Positions 44,011 to 55,012 of a stretch of 64,000 nt of DNA are shown here, one piece after another. Within the stretch, counting starts at the first letter, position 1. Each line of letters begins with the position of its first letter. The stretch covers positions 341,538,302-341,602,301 of the forward strand of contig NC_090319.1 of the NCBI RefSeq assembly GCF_040869045.1. Reading direction: 5' to 3'. This DNA is from Eurosta solidaginis (taxonomy: Eukaryota > Arthropoda > Insecta > Diptera > Tephritidae). A program made the translations under genes and the position numbers. The notes under the pieces are model-generated. The model did not search any database. It saw only the letters and a list, made by a program, of their open reading frames with translations, and had not been told where the DNA came from.

Positions 44011-45594
44011 AGAGAGACAGAATAAATTCAAAAACAAACATATTTCTTTGAGGAAGTCCTTTTTTCTTGGATATCGGTTGTTATCTCTGATAAACCGAAT
44101 TGATTTTTCTTGTTAATCGTTAATTGCGACGCCTGCATTCACCTTACATAAATTTTAAAAATAATTTGAAAAGTTCACTATTTTTGGCGGTAACTACAGT
44201 TATCCCTACTGGGTAGGTTCATATATATGTATGTACGTACACATGTATGTGCGAGCAAAAGTTTGAATTTTCTTAAAAATTCTTTTTTATACTCCAGTTT
44301 TCACATATATATGTACACACATATATACATACAAAGTTATTCGTTGCATTGTATTGAAAAAAAACCCGAGTGTACCGAAATGACACGAGCAAATTCCAAG
44401 TAGAAAAGAGAATGCATTAGAGAGTGAAGATTATTAAGAGAAAATAACCCTGCTACAAGAGCAAGAATATGTTTTGCAAAATCACAGAACAGCATTCGGC
44501 TTTAGATTTGTTTTTATTTTGACTTTGCAAAACAACCTAACTCACATAACTAGAAGTATTTATGTTAGTATAGGTGTTTGTATGTCTGTTTATAAAAAGG
44601 TAGATTTGCACACATTTGTGTACATATATTTTGGAAAATGTTCATATATGCCTACCTTATTTGCATGCACATATGTATGTGTGCGTATGTGTACAAACTT
44701 ACGTTCACGAAATCCTCTTCATTCATTTACAGGTTAATAGGCCAAATTATGGTTTGCTTTACATGCACTTTATTTGCCTTGAAATAGTAAAATACTGTAA
44801 ACTTCTCAGTTTTTAATAACATGTTTACGTATACGTATGTACATATGTATGTATGTACATATGTTTATATGTATATGTATGCAGTTTATTTGAATGTGTG
44901 ATTGTTATGGTTTTTTTAAATTATGCACTTACTGTTTACGTTTGTATGTCAATTTTAGGTTAAGGTGTTTATATTTTAATTTGAATAATTTTATGAAGCC
45001 ATGCATTTTAATTGCGAATAAGCAATGCAATGTGCTACTAGAAATGAACTAAATATTCAACTCAATTTTCGTATAGCAATTAATGGTATTTTCTGTTCTG
45101 GAAAAAATTTTACCCTCATCTTGCACTTCCTAATTCTAACTATTCTACTAGGTCACCGGGCGCTCTGGAACCTTTTCACTTATTTAGTTAGAAATATTTT
45201 GTAAAATAAACTCAAAACCTTACGAAAGAGCTGAGAAGAATTAACAGTGCAGCATTATTTTCAGAAAGGATAATACCACTAAATTGCTAAACAAATGTAT
45301 TACATGAAGAAACTTAGCCTCGAGATGTTGAACACATGCATTCTGAATATGGGACAGCACCCAAGCCGTCAGCTAAATTAGATCTACAAACAGTGAAAAC
45401 TCCTCGCTAAACGCTTAGCAAAAGGCGATTTTCACGATAAATACCTACGTTGAGCGAAAGTCGTGAGAACCATTTATGCTCAGTAATTAGATGTAAACTT
45501 CCAACCGTTGAGTGTATTAAAAATAATCAACGTTGAGTTCAGAAAAGTATCACTCACCAATTGATCAACGCTTGTGTTCGCTAAAAGCAACCAA
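44011..45594. other. Microsatellite-bearing non-coding stretch
   Basis: ATGTATGTACGTACACATG (44228) and clustered TATGTACATATGTATG-type repeats (44835-44885) typical of fly intergenic DNA. Small frames are non-homologous. No gene recognised. Confidence 0.4.
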
Positions 45595-46104
45595 TGTGAC
45601 GAATATTAGCAACACTAAGGGATACTATCATCTCTAAGCCGATACTAAGCAGACACTTGTATTTACGTAAGCAAATTAATCATTGTGTCTACACATATGT
45701 CCATACAAGCAGCGGAGAGAAACGCACAAATAGATGCATATATCTGAGATACTCCAAGAAGTAGGCAATCATCGATGGAAGTATCACTCAAATATACACG
45801 CGCATATGAGAAGCTATACACGTGCATCTGTAGTTATAGTTTTACTAAGTAACTAAGTAAATTCTAGAAACGCCTAGAAGTATGGAACGATGAAATCGAA
45901 GAGTATAAAGAGCGTGATCTAAGCAATCATGTATTTAGTTTTACTTAAGCACGCATTCTGTCGAGAAGTGGAAGTGTTATTGTGAAAGTAGTCTAATAAA
46001 GACCATTTTGCATTATTGAATATTGGAGTTATTTATTCAACAATTTAGCGATACGAACGTTGGTAGAGGGTGTAAAATAAGCGGAGTTTCCCTAATTCGT
46101 TACA
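45595..46104 (+). mobile_element. LTR (LTR family 1), 510 bp
   Basis: Begins TGTGACGAATATTAGCAACA and ends TTCGTTACA (TGT...ACA termini). It contains GAGTATAAAGAGCG (TATA-like, 45900), AATAAAGACCATTTTGCATT (polyadenylation signal) and TGGAGTTATTTATTCAAC, all shared with the solo LTR at 53860. The right edge coincides with the start of a Tc1-like element (CAGTACATTGG), so the far target duplication cannot be judged. Confidence 0.8.
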
Positions 46105-46870
46105 GTACATTGGCGACAAAGGTCTACATACACTCCCTATTTTCTACTGGATTGAAAACTAATAACTTTTCTGAAAAATGTGAATATACAATTATATTTT
46201 AAACCTTCTTCTTATCACAGTAAACTTAAAAAATCCACATTACATTAAAATAGCAAAGTTATGTGAAAGAAACGTAAAAAAAGCGTTGAGAAAAGACTAC
46301 AATCAGAACCCAAATAACCTGTTTTATTGCGAACAGCTTCAAGTAATACACAATAATATTTTTTTTAGTATTTAATCGTTCGTTTATGTGTTCGTGCATA
46401 GTAAAATAGCAATATGTGTCGTGTGCTGTGGAACGTTATCTTGCTGAAAGAACCGATCGAACCACAGTTCATATAGCGATGGTTTCAATATATATTCCAA
46501 TGAAGACTTGTATTAAATGATCCTTAAACCATAACATTGCCATGGTGGCGGCTTTACAGTTGATACCAAATTCTTCGGATCGAGTGCAATATTTTTCTTC
46601 CATCGTTACCAAAAATATTTTGAATTTTAACTCATGGGTAAACGAAAGCTTTTGCTAAAATACATCCCTTTTTTTTCTGTGTGTTTTCACGAACTCCAAG
46701 CGAAGTTTAAGGTTTTTTTCAGAAATAAGATTCTTTTTGCATGGTGTTCTGTTGTGAACGCCGTTCTTGTTTAGAGCTCTTTGGAATGTTCTTGTATAGG
46801 CACAATATTCTGGTGAGTTTGCTATATTTTCAGCTCATTTTAGAGTAGATACTGTGGTTTTTGCCAAATT
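46103..46870 (-). mobile_element. Tc1-like transposon fragment inserted at the LTR edge
   Basis: The right-hand terminal repeat appears to start CAGTACATTGGCGACAAAGG directly after a TA dinucleotide at 46101-46102, as Tc1 elements require. The minus strand then encodes a transposase remnant (next entry). The other end is missing, cut by the Helentron-like repeat at about 46872. The TGGCGAC word could also be read as an LTR primer-binding site, but the neighbouring transposase favours Tc1. Confidence 0.6.
46380..46810 (-). pseudogene. Tc1-like transposase remnant
   Basis: Minus-strand translation gives NRTPCKKNLISEKNLKLRLE then FVKTHRKK, the helix-turn-helix-to-catalytic linker typical of Tc1 (R-L-E-F-A-K-x-H). 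Further on, in a shifted frame, VKPPPWQCYG and WFDRFFQQDNVPQHTTHI correspond to V-K-H-G-G-G-x-V-M-V-W-G and F-Q-Q-D-N-D-P-K-H-T-A, which carries the second catalytic Asp (retained in Q-D-N). At least two frameshifts and stops; pseudogene. Family motifs recalled, not searched. Confidence 0.72.
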
Positions 46871-47201
46871 CTTTCAAAAGAAGTAAGGAAGTCTAAGTTC
46901 GGGTGAAACCGAACATTACATATCCAGCTGTGCACTTGAAATACTGTTGTTGTTTGTTTTCTGTGCTTAATAGTGTTACAAGGCCGCGAGGTAATACATT
47001 TACATATCGTTCTATTCTGAAGTAATTTTTCTTCGAGTTATGGTCTCTGAAACACAGAAAAGTGCTTAGTCATAAAAGGGGCGGTGCCACGCCCATTTTT
47101 TAAATTTAAAGTCTTTCCTCTTATTGTTATAAATCCACTTGTCGTGGCACGTGTACCAAATTTGTTGAAATATTTCAATATTTACTCAAGTTATCGTATT
47201 A

Positions 47202-48613
47202 TGGGCGGACGAAAGCATGCCCGACGGTTGGAATCTAAGTGTTCTTTGCCCAGTCCACAAGAAGGGGGATACTGCAAAATGCACCAACTATCGTGGAATC
47301 AGCCTTCTTAATATCGCATATAAGGTCCTTTCAAGTGTATTGTGCGAAAGATTGAAGCCCACCGTGAACCGGCTGATTGGACCTTATCAGTGCGGCTTCA
47401 GACCTGGTAAATCTACCATCGACCAGATTTTCACAATGCGCCAAATCTTGGAAAAAACCCGTGAAAAGAGAATCGACACACATCACCTCTTCGTCGACTT
47501 TAAAGCCGCCTTCGACAGCACGAAAAGGAGCTGCCTATATGCCGCTATGTCTGAATTTGGTTTCCCCGCAAAACTTATACGGCTGTGCAAAATGACGTTG
47601 AGCAACACCATCAGCTCAGTCAGAATTGGGAAGGACCTCTCCGAGCCGTTCGAAACTAAACGAAGTTTCAGACAGGGTGACCCCCTATCGTGCGATTTCT
47701 TTAATTTGATGCTGGAGAAAATTATACTAGCTGCAGAACTTAACCGCACTGGAACAATATATTATAAAAGCGTGCAATTACTGGCATATGCTGATGACAT
47801 TGATATCATCGGCCTAAACACCCGCGCTGTTAGTTCTGCTTACTCCAAGCTGGAAAAAGAAGCGGTAAAGATGGGTTTGATGGTGAATGAGGACAAAACG
47901 AAGTACCTGCTGTCATCGAGCAAAGAGTCAGCGCATATGCGCCTTGGCAACCACGCTACTGTTGGCAGCCATAATTTCGAAATAGTAAAAGACTTCGTTT
48001 ATTTGGGAACCAGCATCAACATTAGCAACAACATCAGCACTGAAACCCAGCGAAGAATCAATCTTGCCAATAAATGCTACTTTGGACTAGGTAGGCAATT
48101 GAAAATAAAGTCCTCTCTCGGCGAACGAAAATCATACTCTACAAGTCACTTATCGTACCCGTCCTGCTATATGGGGCAGAAGCATGGACCATGACAACAG
48201 CAGATGAAGCGGCTTTGGGAGTGTTCGAGAGAAAAGTTCTTCGAAAGATTTATGGACCTCTACGCGTTGGCGATGGCGAGTACCGAAGAAGATTTAATGA
48301 TGAGCTGTACGAGCTATACGCAGACATCAACATAGTCCAGCGAATTAAAACGCAGCGGCTGCGCTGGCTAGGCCATGTTATGCGAATGAAAGATGATGCT
48401 CCGGCCAAGAAAGTGTTTCTATCGGAACCCGCCTATGGAAGCAGAGGTAGAGGGCGGCCCCCACTCCGTTGGAAGGACCAGGTGGAAAACGATTTAAACT
48501 CCCTTGGTGTGACCAATTGGCGCCGGTTGGCGGAGCGAAGGAGCGACTGGCGCGCCTTGTTGGACGGCCATAACCGTTTAGACGGTTAAGCGCCAATTAA
48601 GTAAGTAAGTAAG
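47202..48613 (+). mobile_element. 5'-truncated RTE-clade retrotransposon with target duplication and (TAAG)n tail
   Basis: Perfect 10-bp duplications TATCGTATTA lie at 47192-47201 and 48614-48623. The insertion starts in mid-ORF and ends CGCCAATTAAGTAAGTAAGT, a (TAAG)4-like tail rather than poly-A, as RTE-type elements often have. The host is the Helentron-like repeat, which resumes exactly after the second duplication. A standard target-primed reverse transcription product, 1412 bp long. Confidence 0.9.
47204..48589 (+). pseudogene. RTE reverse transcriptase ORF, C-terminal two-thirds, one frameshift
   Basis: The frame enters from the truncation point (WADESMPDGWNLSVLCPVHK) and is open to about 48115. 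RT motifs in order: KKGDTAKCTNYRGISLLN (fingers), LFVDFKAAFDS (motif A, catalytic Asp), RQGDPLSCDFFNLML (motif B), LLAYADDIDII (motif C, YADD). Then DFVYLGTSIN and CYFGLGRQLK. Near 48106-48116 a one-base shift moves reading to the frame giving LSRRTKIILYKSL, VLLYGAEAW, VFERKVLRKIYGPLRVGDGE, RLRWLGHVMRM, GRGRPPLRWKDQVEND and NWRRLAERRSDWRALLDG, ending at 48589. N-terminal endonuclease is missing. Apart from the frameshift the domains are well kept, so it is a fairly young copy. Confidence 0.88.
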
Positions 48614-48779
48614 TATCGTATTAACGGACATACGGACGGACGGACATGGCTCAATCAAGTTTTTTTTCGATACTGATATATGGAAGTCTATATCTATCTC
48701 GATTCCTTTATACTTCTACAACCAACCTTTATCCAATCAAAGTTATAATACCCTGTGTACAAGTACAGCTGGGTATAAT

Positions 48780-49064
48780 TAAGATGGTGTCTCGGCGGGA
48801 CAGTCTGTTCGGACGGCCACTGCGCTCCGAATTTTTGGTAGAATGACTTCTTTCAAAGTTTACTACAAAGGTCTGTACTGTTTCTCTATTTAAGTGTAAA
48901 ATTTTTACAATTTTATTTACCCCATTTAATATTTATTTTCTTTTCTGAGCTGTACAACCAAATTTCTAGCGTCACCCGATATTATTTTTCTGTGAGGCAT
49001 TGTTGATGTTTAAGTGATCGAGCCGCAACTAAAATTAATATTAGCAAAGAAACAAATATGAAAC
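48780..49064. other. Spacer between Helentron-like copies
   Basis: Unassigned AT-rich sequence; GTCTGTTCGGACGGCCAC near 48806 is a short GC-rich patch. Under 300 bases. Confidence 0.3.
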
Positions 49065-50090
49065 AAGTAAGAAAGTCAAATTTCGGGTGGAACTAAATAT
49101 TAGATACCCAGATGTGCACTTGAAAAACTGTTGCTATTTGCTTTGAGTGATTAAGAATGTTATAATGCTGGACCCTAGAATATATTTACAAATATATGCT
49201 TACTATTGCTAAACCCAAACTTGGGATCAATCGACCTCTAGAGACAACATAAAGTGTGTACCTCAAATTGGGCTGCCCACTTAAAACAAATATTTAAACT
49301 ATTTATGTAAGTAAATTTTGTTTTGATGGCTTGATATTCCTAAAAAATCGTATTTATATAGCTTTTTTTTGTTAGCAAAATACAGCTTTTCGAATTTTAC
49401 AGACAAATTTTCAGAACTTTTATAAAAAAGTAGGAGTGGCTCTCTGGATATTTCACTCTTTTTCAAAGCAAACGATTGTAGCTAAGGAAAAAATGTTTAT
49501 ACCAAATTTCGTTCGGATTGGGAGAGTTTTGTTATGGCATTACAAGTTTCTTGAAAAGAGTAACAAAATAGAAGCAGGTCACGCCCATTTTCAAAACTTG
49601 CTTAGGTTTTGTTCTTAGCTCAAACACACCACTAATGAGGTAGAATATCAGTCAAATGTAGTTGAGTACCATAAAGTTATTACTTGATTAAGATTAAGCT
49701 TTATCAAAGTGGGCGTGGTCTTTGACCGATTTTGATTATCTTCACTAAGTCTATATAGCTTGGTAAGTATAGTGTCTCTGCAAAATTTCAACGTAATATC
49801 TTTAACGGCTATTGATATACGATTTGTTAAACTCCAAATTTTCTTCTCCTAAATGTGGGTGGTGCTCGGCCCATATCTCAGAATTTTTTACCATTTATAT
49901 TTACGTCAAAAAATCAATCCATCTACAAAATTTTATTAGCTTAGCGGTATTGTTTTTTGAATTACCAAATTTTTTCCATTTTTCTAAACTTTTGATATCG
50001 AAAAAGTGGGCGTGGTAACCATCCGATTTCGCTCATTTTCAATACAAAGACTTCTATAGATCACTGTATGCGTAGAAAAATGTAAAATAA
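49065..50090 (+). mobile_element. Helentron-like dispersed repeat, second copy
   Basis: Starts CAAGTAAGAAAGTCAAATTT then CGGGTGGAACTAAATATTAG and CCAGATGTGCACTTGAAAAA, matching the left end at 46874. It holds GTCACGCCCATTTTC (49578), GTGGGCGTGGTCTTTGACCG (49710) and GTGGGCGTGGTAACC (50005), the recurrent GTGGGCGTGG words of this family. The right end is not reached; poly-T at 50107. More diverged than the copy at 46874. Confidence 0.6.
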
Positions 50091-50424
50091 AGATGTTTGT
50101 TTAATTTTTTTTTTTTTTTTTTCAATATTCTGTAATTGGTTGAAAGTTGCCTTGTAATTAAAGTGAAATGTATGTTTTCAAAATGGAGAAGAGGAATTTA
50201 TTTAATTATTAATTTATTGACTATAAATACCTGTTTAATTCCTATATATTTGCTTTTTTTCCGCAAATTTTAGTACAAAATTGGTGAATCTTGCAATAGA
50301 TTTTTGAGTGTGTACCCGTGGGGCTATAGTCTTGAGATTCGGAGCGTACCATAGATGATTGTTTACCATTAGAGGAAAAAAACGCAAGGTTGCACAAGCA
50401 TAGTGAAATCAAAAAAACCGTTCA

Positions 50425-50995
50425 ATAAAAGCGTACCCTGTCTGAAACCTCTTTTAGTTTCGAACGACTGGATTAGTTCCTACTAAATTCTGACTGAGCT
50501 AATGGTGTTGCTCAACGTCATTTTGCACAGCCGTATAAGTTTTGCGAGGAAACCAAATTTAGGCATGGCACTAGCTGACGCAGGCGCCTCTCAAATCGAC
50601 GAAGAGGTGATGTCTGTCAATTCTTTTATCACGGGTTTTTTTTCCAAGGTTTGGCGCATAGTGAAAGCCTACACGGTAGTTGATTAACGAGGTCTGACGC
50701 GGCAGTGATAAAGTCCAATCAGCCGATTCACGGTGGGCTTCAATCATTCGCACAATACACTTGACAGTAAATTATATGCGATAATAGGAAGGCTATTTCC
50801 AAGACAGTTGGCTCCGCTTTCCCCCTTCTTGTGGACTGGGCAAAGAACACTTAGATTCCAATCGACGGGCATGTACTCATCCGACAAAACATTTTTCAAA
50901 GAAGCTGATGCATACGCCATACCAACTCCCAGCCGTCATATTTGAATAGCCTCGCAAGCAATTCATAAGCAACAGCGGCTGTATTCACGTGGGAG
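50425..50995 (-). pseudogene. RTE fragment, antisense
   Basis: Minus strand, from about 50990, reads AVAYELLARLFKYDGWELVW and MHQLLCKMF (pre-RT segment A-E-L-F-K-x-x-G), then CPSIGI, the GPYQCGFRPGKS-like region decayed, CAKPWKK, LVPCLNLVSSQNLYGCAK (equivalent of FPAKLIRLCK) and ends at about 50430 at SDRV-RFY (RQGD box). It covers the part of RT missing from the 47.2-kb copy's upstream side. Several frameshifts. Confidence 0.72.
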
Positions 50996-50999
50996 AGAA

Positions 51000-51945
51000 G
51001 GTCCGCCAAACAACTAAAACAACCGCGGTTTTATAATAACGCCGTTATTTCAAATTATACTTCCGAAACTTCGATTAAGAGACCATAAGTATCTGGTGAG
51101 CGTATCTCATTTTTGACAAATATGTCGGTTAAGTTGTTCTGCACATACACCGACGACATGTTTTTGTACACCAACATGAAAAGGAATAAAAACAATAAGA
51201 AATGTTAAACATCAGTAATAGCGAAAGTAATGCAATCTAAAATAATTTCCATCTTAGTTATACAAACACTGTAGTACGCATGTATATATGTGAAGTTTGA
51301 GCACGAAGTAAATATCACTTCAAGCGCTAGTAAACTTGAGCATTTCATGGTAATATAATTCAAACAATGAACAAAATTATTGCCACAAATTGCAAGCTGC
51401 CAACTTTCGCAAAGCTTTACTTTTATATTTTCGTTTATAATTTTTATGACGGTTGTTTGTTTATTTAATTTTTTTTTCTAACTTGGTTTTTCTCCTTTTT
51501 ATCCCTTCTATAAAGCTTTATTAGCATTATATGAAAGACTATTTATTTTTCCTGCCAAACATATGCAAAAATGAACGAGCTTTCATACCAAATATCTGTA
51601 CAAGAAAAACGAGAATGCTGAGTGGGGTTTTTTCTTCTGCTTCTGGTTCAATAAACTCCGAAATGCCTAAGCGACAAGCGTGCGAACAATTGCTGCCTCC
51701 CCATAAACAAGGCTTTTAATGTTCGCGCGTAGTAGTAATGAATCTATATACACACACCCACATACATACATGCGCGTATACAACGTATATGTGTCATAAA
51801 CATTTTAGCATCATTCGATTCTGGTAATAGGCAAATCTTTTTATACAAACATATATTTTGACTATAATAACACTGATCCACAAAATTTTACTTTTTGTTG
51901 GCCTCTAAAATAAATTCTGTGTTAATTTACTAATTTGGGGTCGGG
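51000..51945. other. Non-coding stretch
   Basis: Poly-T (51470), CACACACCCACATACATACA microsatellite (51751) and unassigned AT-rich DNA. No gene recognised. Confidence 0.35.
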
Positions 51946-51947
51946 TT

Positions 51948-53150
51948 TAAAGTCAACGCAGATAAGACGGATATGGTCTTATTTACAAAGAGGTGCAAGG
52001 TCCCAAATTGTATCAGGCCTAAGTTAGGAGGGGTGACCCAACAGGAGAAGCCTTGCACATAGTATCTAGGAATCATCCTAGACAGTAAGCCGTCATGGAA
52101 GCTCAACGTGGAGCAGAGGGTGAAGAAGCTTTCAACGGCACTTTATGTATACAAAAGAATGCTGGGATGTGGGTGGGGCTTATCGCCCTCTCTTTCTCAT
52201 TGGGTTTTTACAGCGATTGTAAGCCCTATCCTATACTATGGAGTTCTTGTTTGGTGGAAAGCCACACAAAAAGCAACCTACCTCAAAAAAATTAGAGGGG
52301 GCATGCAGACTATCAATGCTTAGCATTACGGGAGCCCTGAAAACAACCCCGACAGCCGCACTGTATGCCATTCTACACATTCTGCAAGTTCTGTACACAG
52401 ATGGTTCGAAAGTAGTGGAAGGAGTAGGGTCTGCGGTATACTGTGCTGATCCGGAAATAAACAGATACTACAGGCTGCCGGATTACTGTAGCGTTTTCCA
52501 AGCGGAAATAATAGCCGTAACCAAAGCAGTGGAAACCCTGGAAGCAAATAGCCCAAGCAGCAATCGTGTTAAATTTTATATTGACAGTGAAGCAGCAATT
52601 AAAGCAATAATCTCGCATAGCACAGCATCTAAATGCATGTTAGGGTATAAGCAGTCCCTGGAGAGAATCGGGACAGGGAGAAGCATACATAAATATTGCG
52701 TCGCAGGGCATATGGGAATAGATGGGAATGAAAAAGCGGATGACCTAGCTAAAAAGGGCGCATCCCTTGAAGCTTCCTCCGTAGTCGTCCCAATTAGACT
52801 GGGCGAAATTAAGCGAAGGCGAGCGGTGCATATGATCGACCAAGTAGGAAAGGCATGGGTTCAAGGGCGGGGCTGTAAAGTGTCGAAGATTAATTGCAGG
52901 TCTTACTACCTTAGACTAACATAGTTGCTTCTATCATTAAAAGGAGAGGACTGCCTTCTGACGTCACATGCCTTTAAATTAGCCTGGTCAGTGATAGCAG
53001 ATGTAGGAATTATTATTATTATTTTATAACATAAGTCCTGGTTTTTGATAGGGTTTTTCAGTTTGGTAGTTAAAACAAACTTCTGGTAACACTACGGACT
53101 CAATCAGTCTATGTGAGGGTCTCATAGATCGGCCAGTTCAACTTAACCCA
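51948..53150 (+). pseudogene. Non-LTR family A: best copy, RT thumb plus complete RNase H domain
   Basis: From 51948: GFKVNADKTDMVLFTKR, a stop in place of the residue before YLGIILDSKPSWKLNVEQRV, LSPSLSHWVFTAIVSPILYY (thumb). A deletion after YAILHI joins to the RNase H domain in an open frame (52238-52924): LYTDGSK (Asp 1), YCSVFQAEIIAVTKAVE (Glu), FYIDSEAAIKAI (Asp 2), VAGHMGIDGNEKADDLAKKG (His and last Asp). All four acidic catalytic positions remain. Then RLGEIKRRRAVHMIDQVGKA and a stop after YYLRLT. The 3' noncoding end (GGCCAGTTCAACTTAACCCA, 53130) closes the copy. A dead element because of the stops and the deletion. Confidence 0.8.
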
Positions 53151-53329
53151 AACTACTAATTTGAGATCACTAAATACGAAAAAATAAAGCAATTTTTAAA
53201 GTTAGCTCTTATTTTAAAAATATTACTGGTATCGAAATATAAGACTTAAGAGTAAAAAAAAATATCATAGAATATAAATAATTTATTAAAAAAAAGGATA
53301 TGTTCATTACTTTTAAATAATTTTTTTAC

Positions 53330-53859
53330 ATGAAACTGAGTATTGTTAAATCAAATCAAAGTTGTGGTCCATTAGCAGGAAAGGCGTGGACAAAAGCGCG
53401 GAGCTATATAATTTCTAAGATCATGTGCAAAGCCTACGATATTAGACTCACAATGTGGCTAATATCTCTGTACAGAGAAGACTTAAGGCTCACGATGGGC
53501 ATACTGACTAGGCACTGCCTTCTGGAGTCACATGCTTATAAGTTTAACCTCGTCAGTAACAGGAAGTGTAGGAAGTGTGAGCTGCAGGAAGAAACGGTTG
53601 AGCACGTTCCGTGTTCATGTCCTGCGTTCGTCAGGTCAAGGCTCCAGCTATTAGGAGCGGCAGAGTTCCCAGATCAGCAATTAAGCTGGTTCCTATAAAA
53701 CTGCTAGTATTTACCAAGAGGACGGAGTTATTCTACAACATATGTCCTGGCACCTGATTGGAGTTCTTCCGTTTGGTCGTCAAAGAAATTCTGGTAACAC
53801 TATGGACACATTCTGTCTATGTGAGGTCTTTATTGACCGGCCAGTTCAACCTAACCTAA
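53330..53859 (+). pseudogene. Non-LTR family A: C-terminal zinc-binding region and 3' end
   Basis: An open frame of 122 codons reads GKAWTKARSYIISKIMCKAY, RLTMWLISLYREDLRLTMGI, LTRHCLLESHAYKFNLVSNR and KCRKCELQEETVEHVPCSCP, a C-x2-C-x8-H-x-x-C cluster near the ORF2 C-terminus, then RLQLLGAAEFPD. The 3' noncoding part ends CCAGTTCAACCTAACCTAA, where a solo LTR was inserted. The reading frame from about 53370 to 53698 is intact, so this is a younger fragment than most family A copies. Confidence 0.75.
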
Positions 53860-54456
53860 TGTGGCGAATATTATCAACACTAAGGGATACTATCAGTAAC
53901 GATACTAAGCGGTAACTTTTATGTACATAAACAAATCAATCATTATGTATACACATATGCACATACAACCAGCGGAGAGATACTATCATCAGCGAAGTAG
54001 TTCTCACATACAAACAAGCATATGGCTATGCGAGAGACTATAAACTACAAATTCACATACATATATCTGAGATACTCACAAAAGTATGCAATCATCGGTG
54101 GAAGTATTACTCACATATACACGCGCATATGGCTATGCGAGAGGCTATAAACATGCATCTGTAATTTACAGCTGGTAAGTTTATAGCTGGTAACCACGTA
54201 GAAAATTCTAGCAAAAGAAACGTCTAGATATTTAGGCACAGAGTATAAAAGCAGCAAAAGCTGAGTAATCTGGGATCAGTTTGATTTAAGCACGCTATCA
54301 GTTGCGAAGTATAAGTGTTATTGTGAAGTATTTTCAAAGTAGTCTAATAAAGACCATTTTGCATTATTGAATATTGGAGTTATTTATTCAACAATTCAGC
54401 GATACGAACGTTGGTAGAAGGTGTAAAATTAGCGAAGTCTCCCTATATTCGTTGCA
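53860..54456 (+). mobile_element. Complete solo LTR (LTR family 1), 4-bp target duplication
   Basis: Starts TGTGGCGAATATTATCAACA, ends TTCGTTGCA, flanked by CTAA at 53856-53859 and 54457-54460. It contains GAGTATAAAAGCAGC (TATA box, about 54240), AATAAAGACCATTTTGCATT (polyadenylation) and a partly duplicated GCATATGGCTATGCGAGAG motif (54029 and 54128). A 4-bp duplication fits Ty3/gypsy-type LTR elements. It formed by LTR-LTR recombination. It sits inside the CCTAA tail of family A. Confidence 0.92.
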
Positions 54457-54460
54457 CTAA

Positions 54461-55010
54461 CATAAACTTCGATGAAAGCTCTCTATTTTATTTTGTTGTT
54501 GCTATAATGTGAAAGTTTGTTACGCAAGCATTTTAAGGCTGGTCCATCTAGTTGAAGGCCTTGACCTTAAGGAGGGGAGAAGGATTTTATGAGAAACGAC
54601 TACCGGAGCATATTTCAGGATCCTTTTTCGCGGATACAGACTTTGGCTTGAAGCTCAATCTTTGTTTAAGTTATGTAACAATCTAGCCCAACTATCCACT
54701 ACCACATAAAAAGCGACATTAAGATCCCCACAAGTTTACTATTGGTATTCTGAGCAAGATACATTTTCCGCCGTTCGTAAACCTTGTAATTTTTCTCCAA
54801 TATTAATAACAAGAAGAATTGTATAGAACAATATGAGGATATTCAAATACAGATAACAGTAGTGATATAATAGTGAACAGTGGAAGTACTACTTATAAAA
54901 TCACTGCTAAAATTTCAATGCTACTAAGTTCTTAAGAGCGCGCATATAAGTATTCCATACAATTAGGATTAAAAACATAGAAAGTTAGTATGTAGACTAT
55001 GTTATACTAA
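54461..55010. other. Non-coding stretch
   Basis: No repeat family, RNA or coding signal recognised. Confidence 0.3.
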
Positions 55011-55012
55011 GA

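Larger units (their letters stand above)
46874..48779 (+). mobile_element. Helentron-like dispersed repeat, split by an RTE insertion
   Basis: Left end AAGTAAGGAAGTCTAAGTTC then GGGTGAAACCGAACATTACA; right part (48624-48779) has ACGGACGGACGGACATGGCT, CGATTCCTTTATACTTCTAC, and ends AATACCCTGTGTACAAGTAC then AGCTGGGTATAA. The same landmarks occur at 49065 and, inverted, at 56718-57990. The interior has the short GGGGCGGTGCCACGCCCA block seen in all copies. Non-coding. Relationship to mini-me/DINE-type elements is inferred from the GTCY tract. Confidence 0.65.

Noticed and set aside
44474..44816. Frames of 87 and 66 codons near 44.5-44.8 kb
   Set aside because: Driven by TATG/CACA microsatellite sequence, no recognisable domain and no splice context.
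46105..46125. Primer-binding site after the 45.6-kb LTR (TGGCGAC)
   Set aside because: The sequence fits a Tc1-like terminal repeat following TA, and a Tc1-like transposase remnant follows in the right orientation; no gag or pol follows the LTR.
47377..47749. Additional frames of 72 and 88 codons inside the RTE copy
   Set aside because: Shadows of the reverse transcriptase frame that carries motifs A, B and C.
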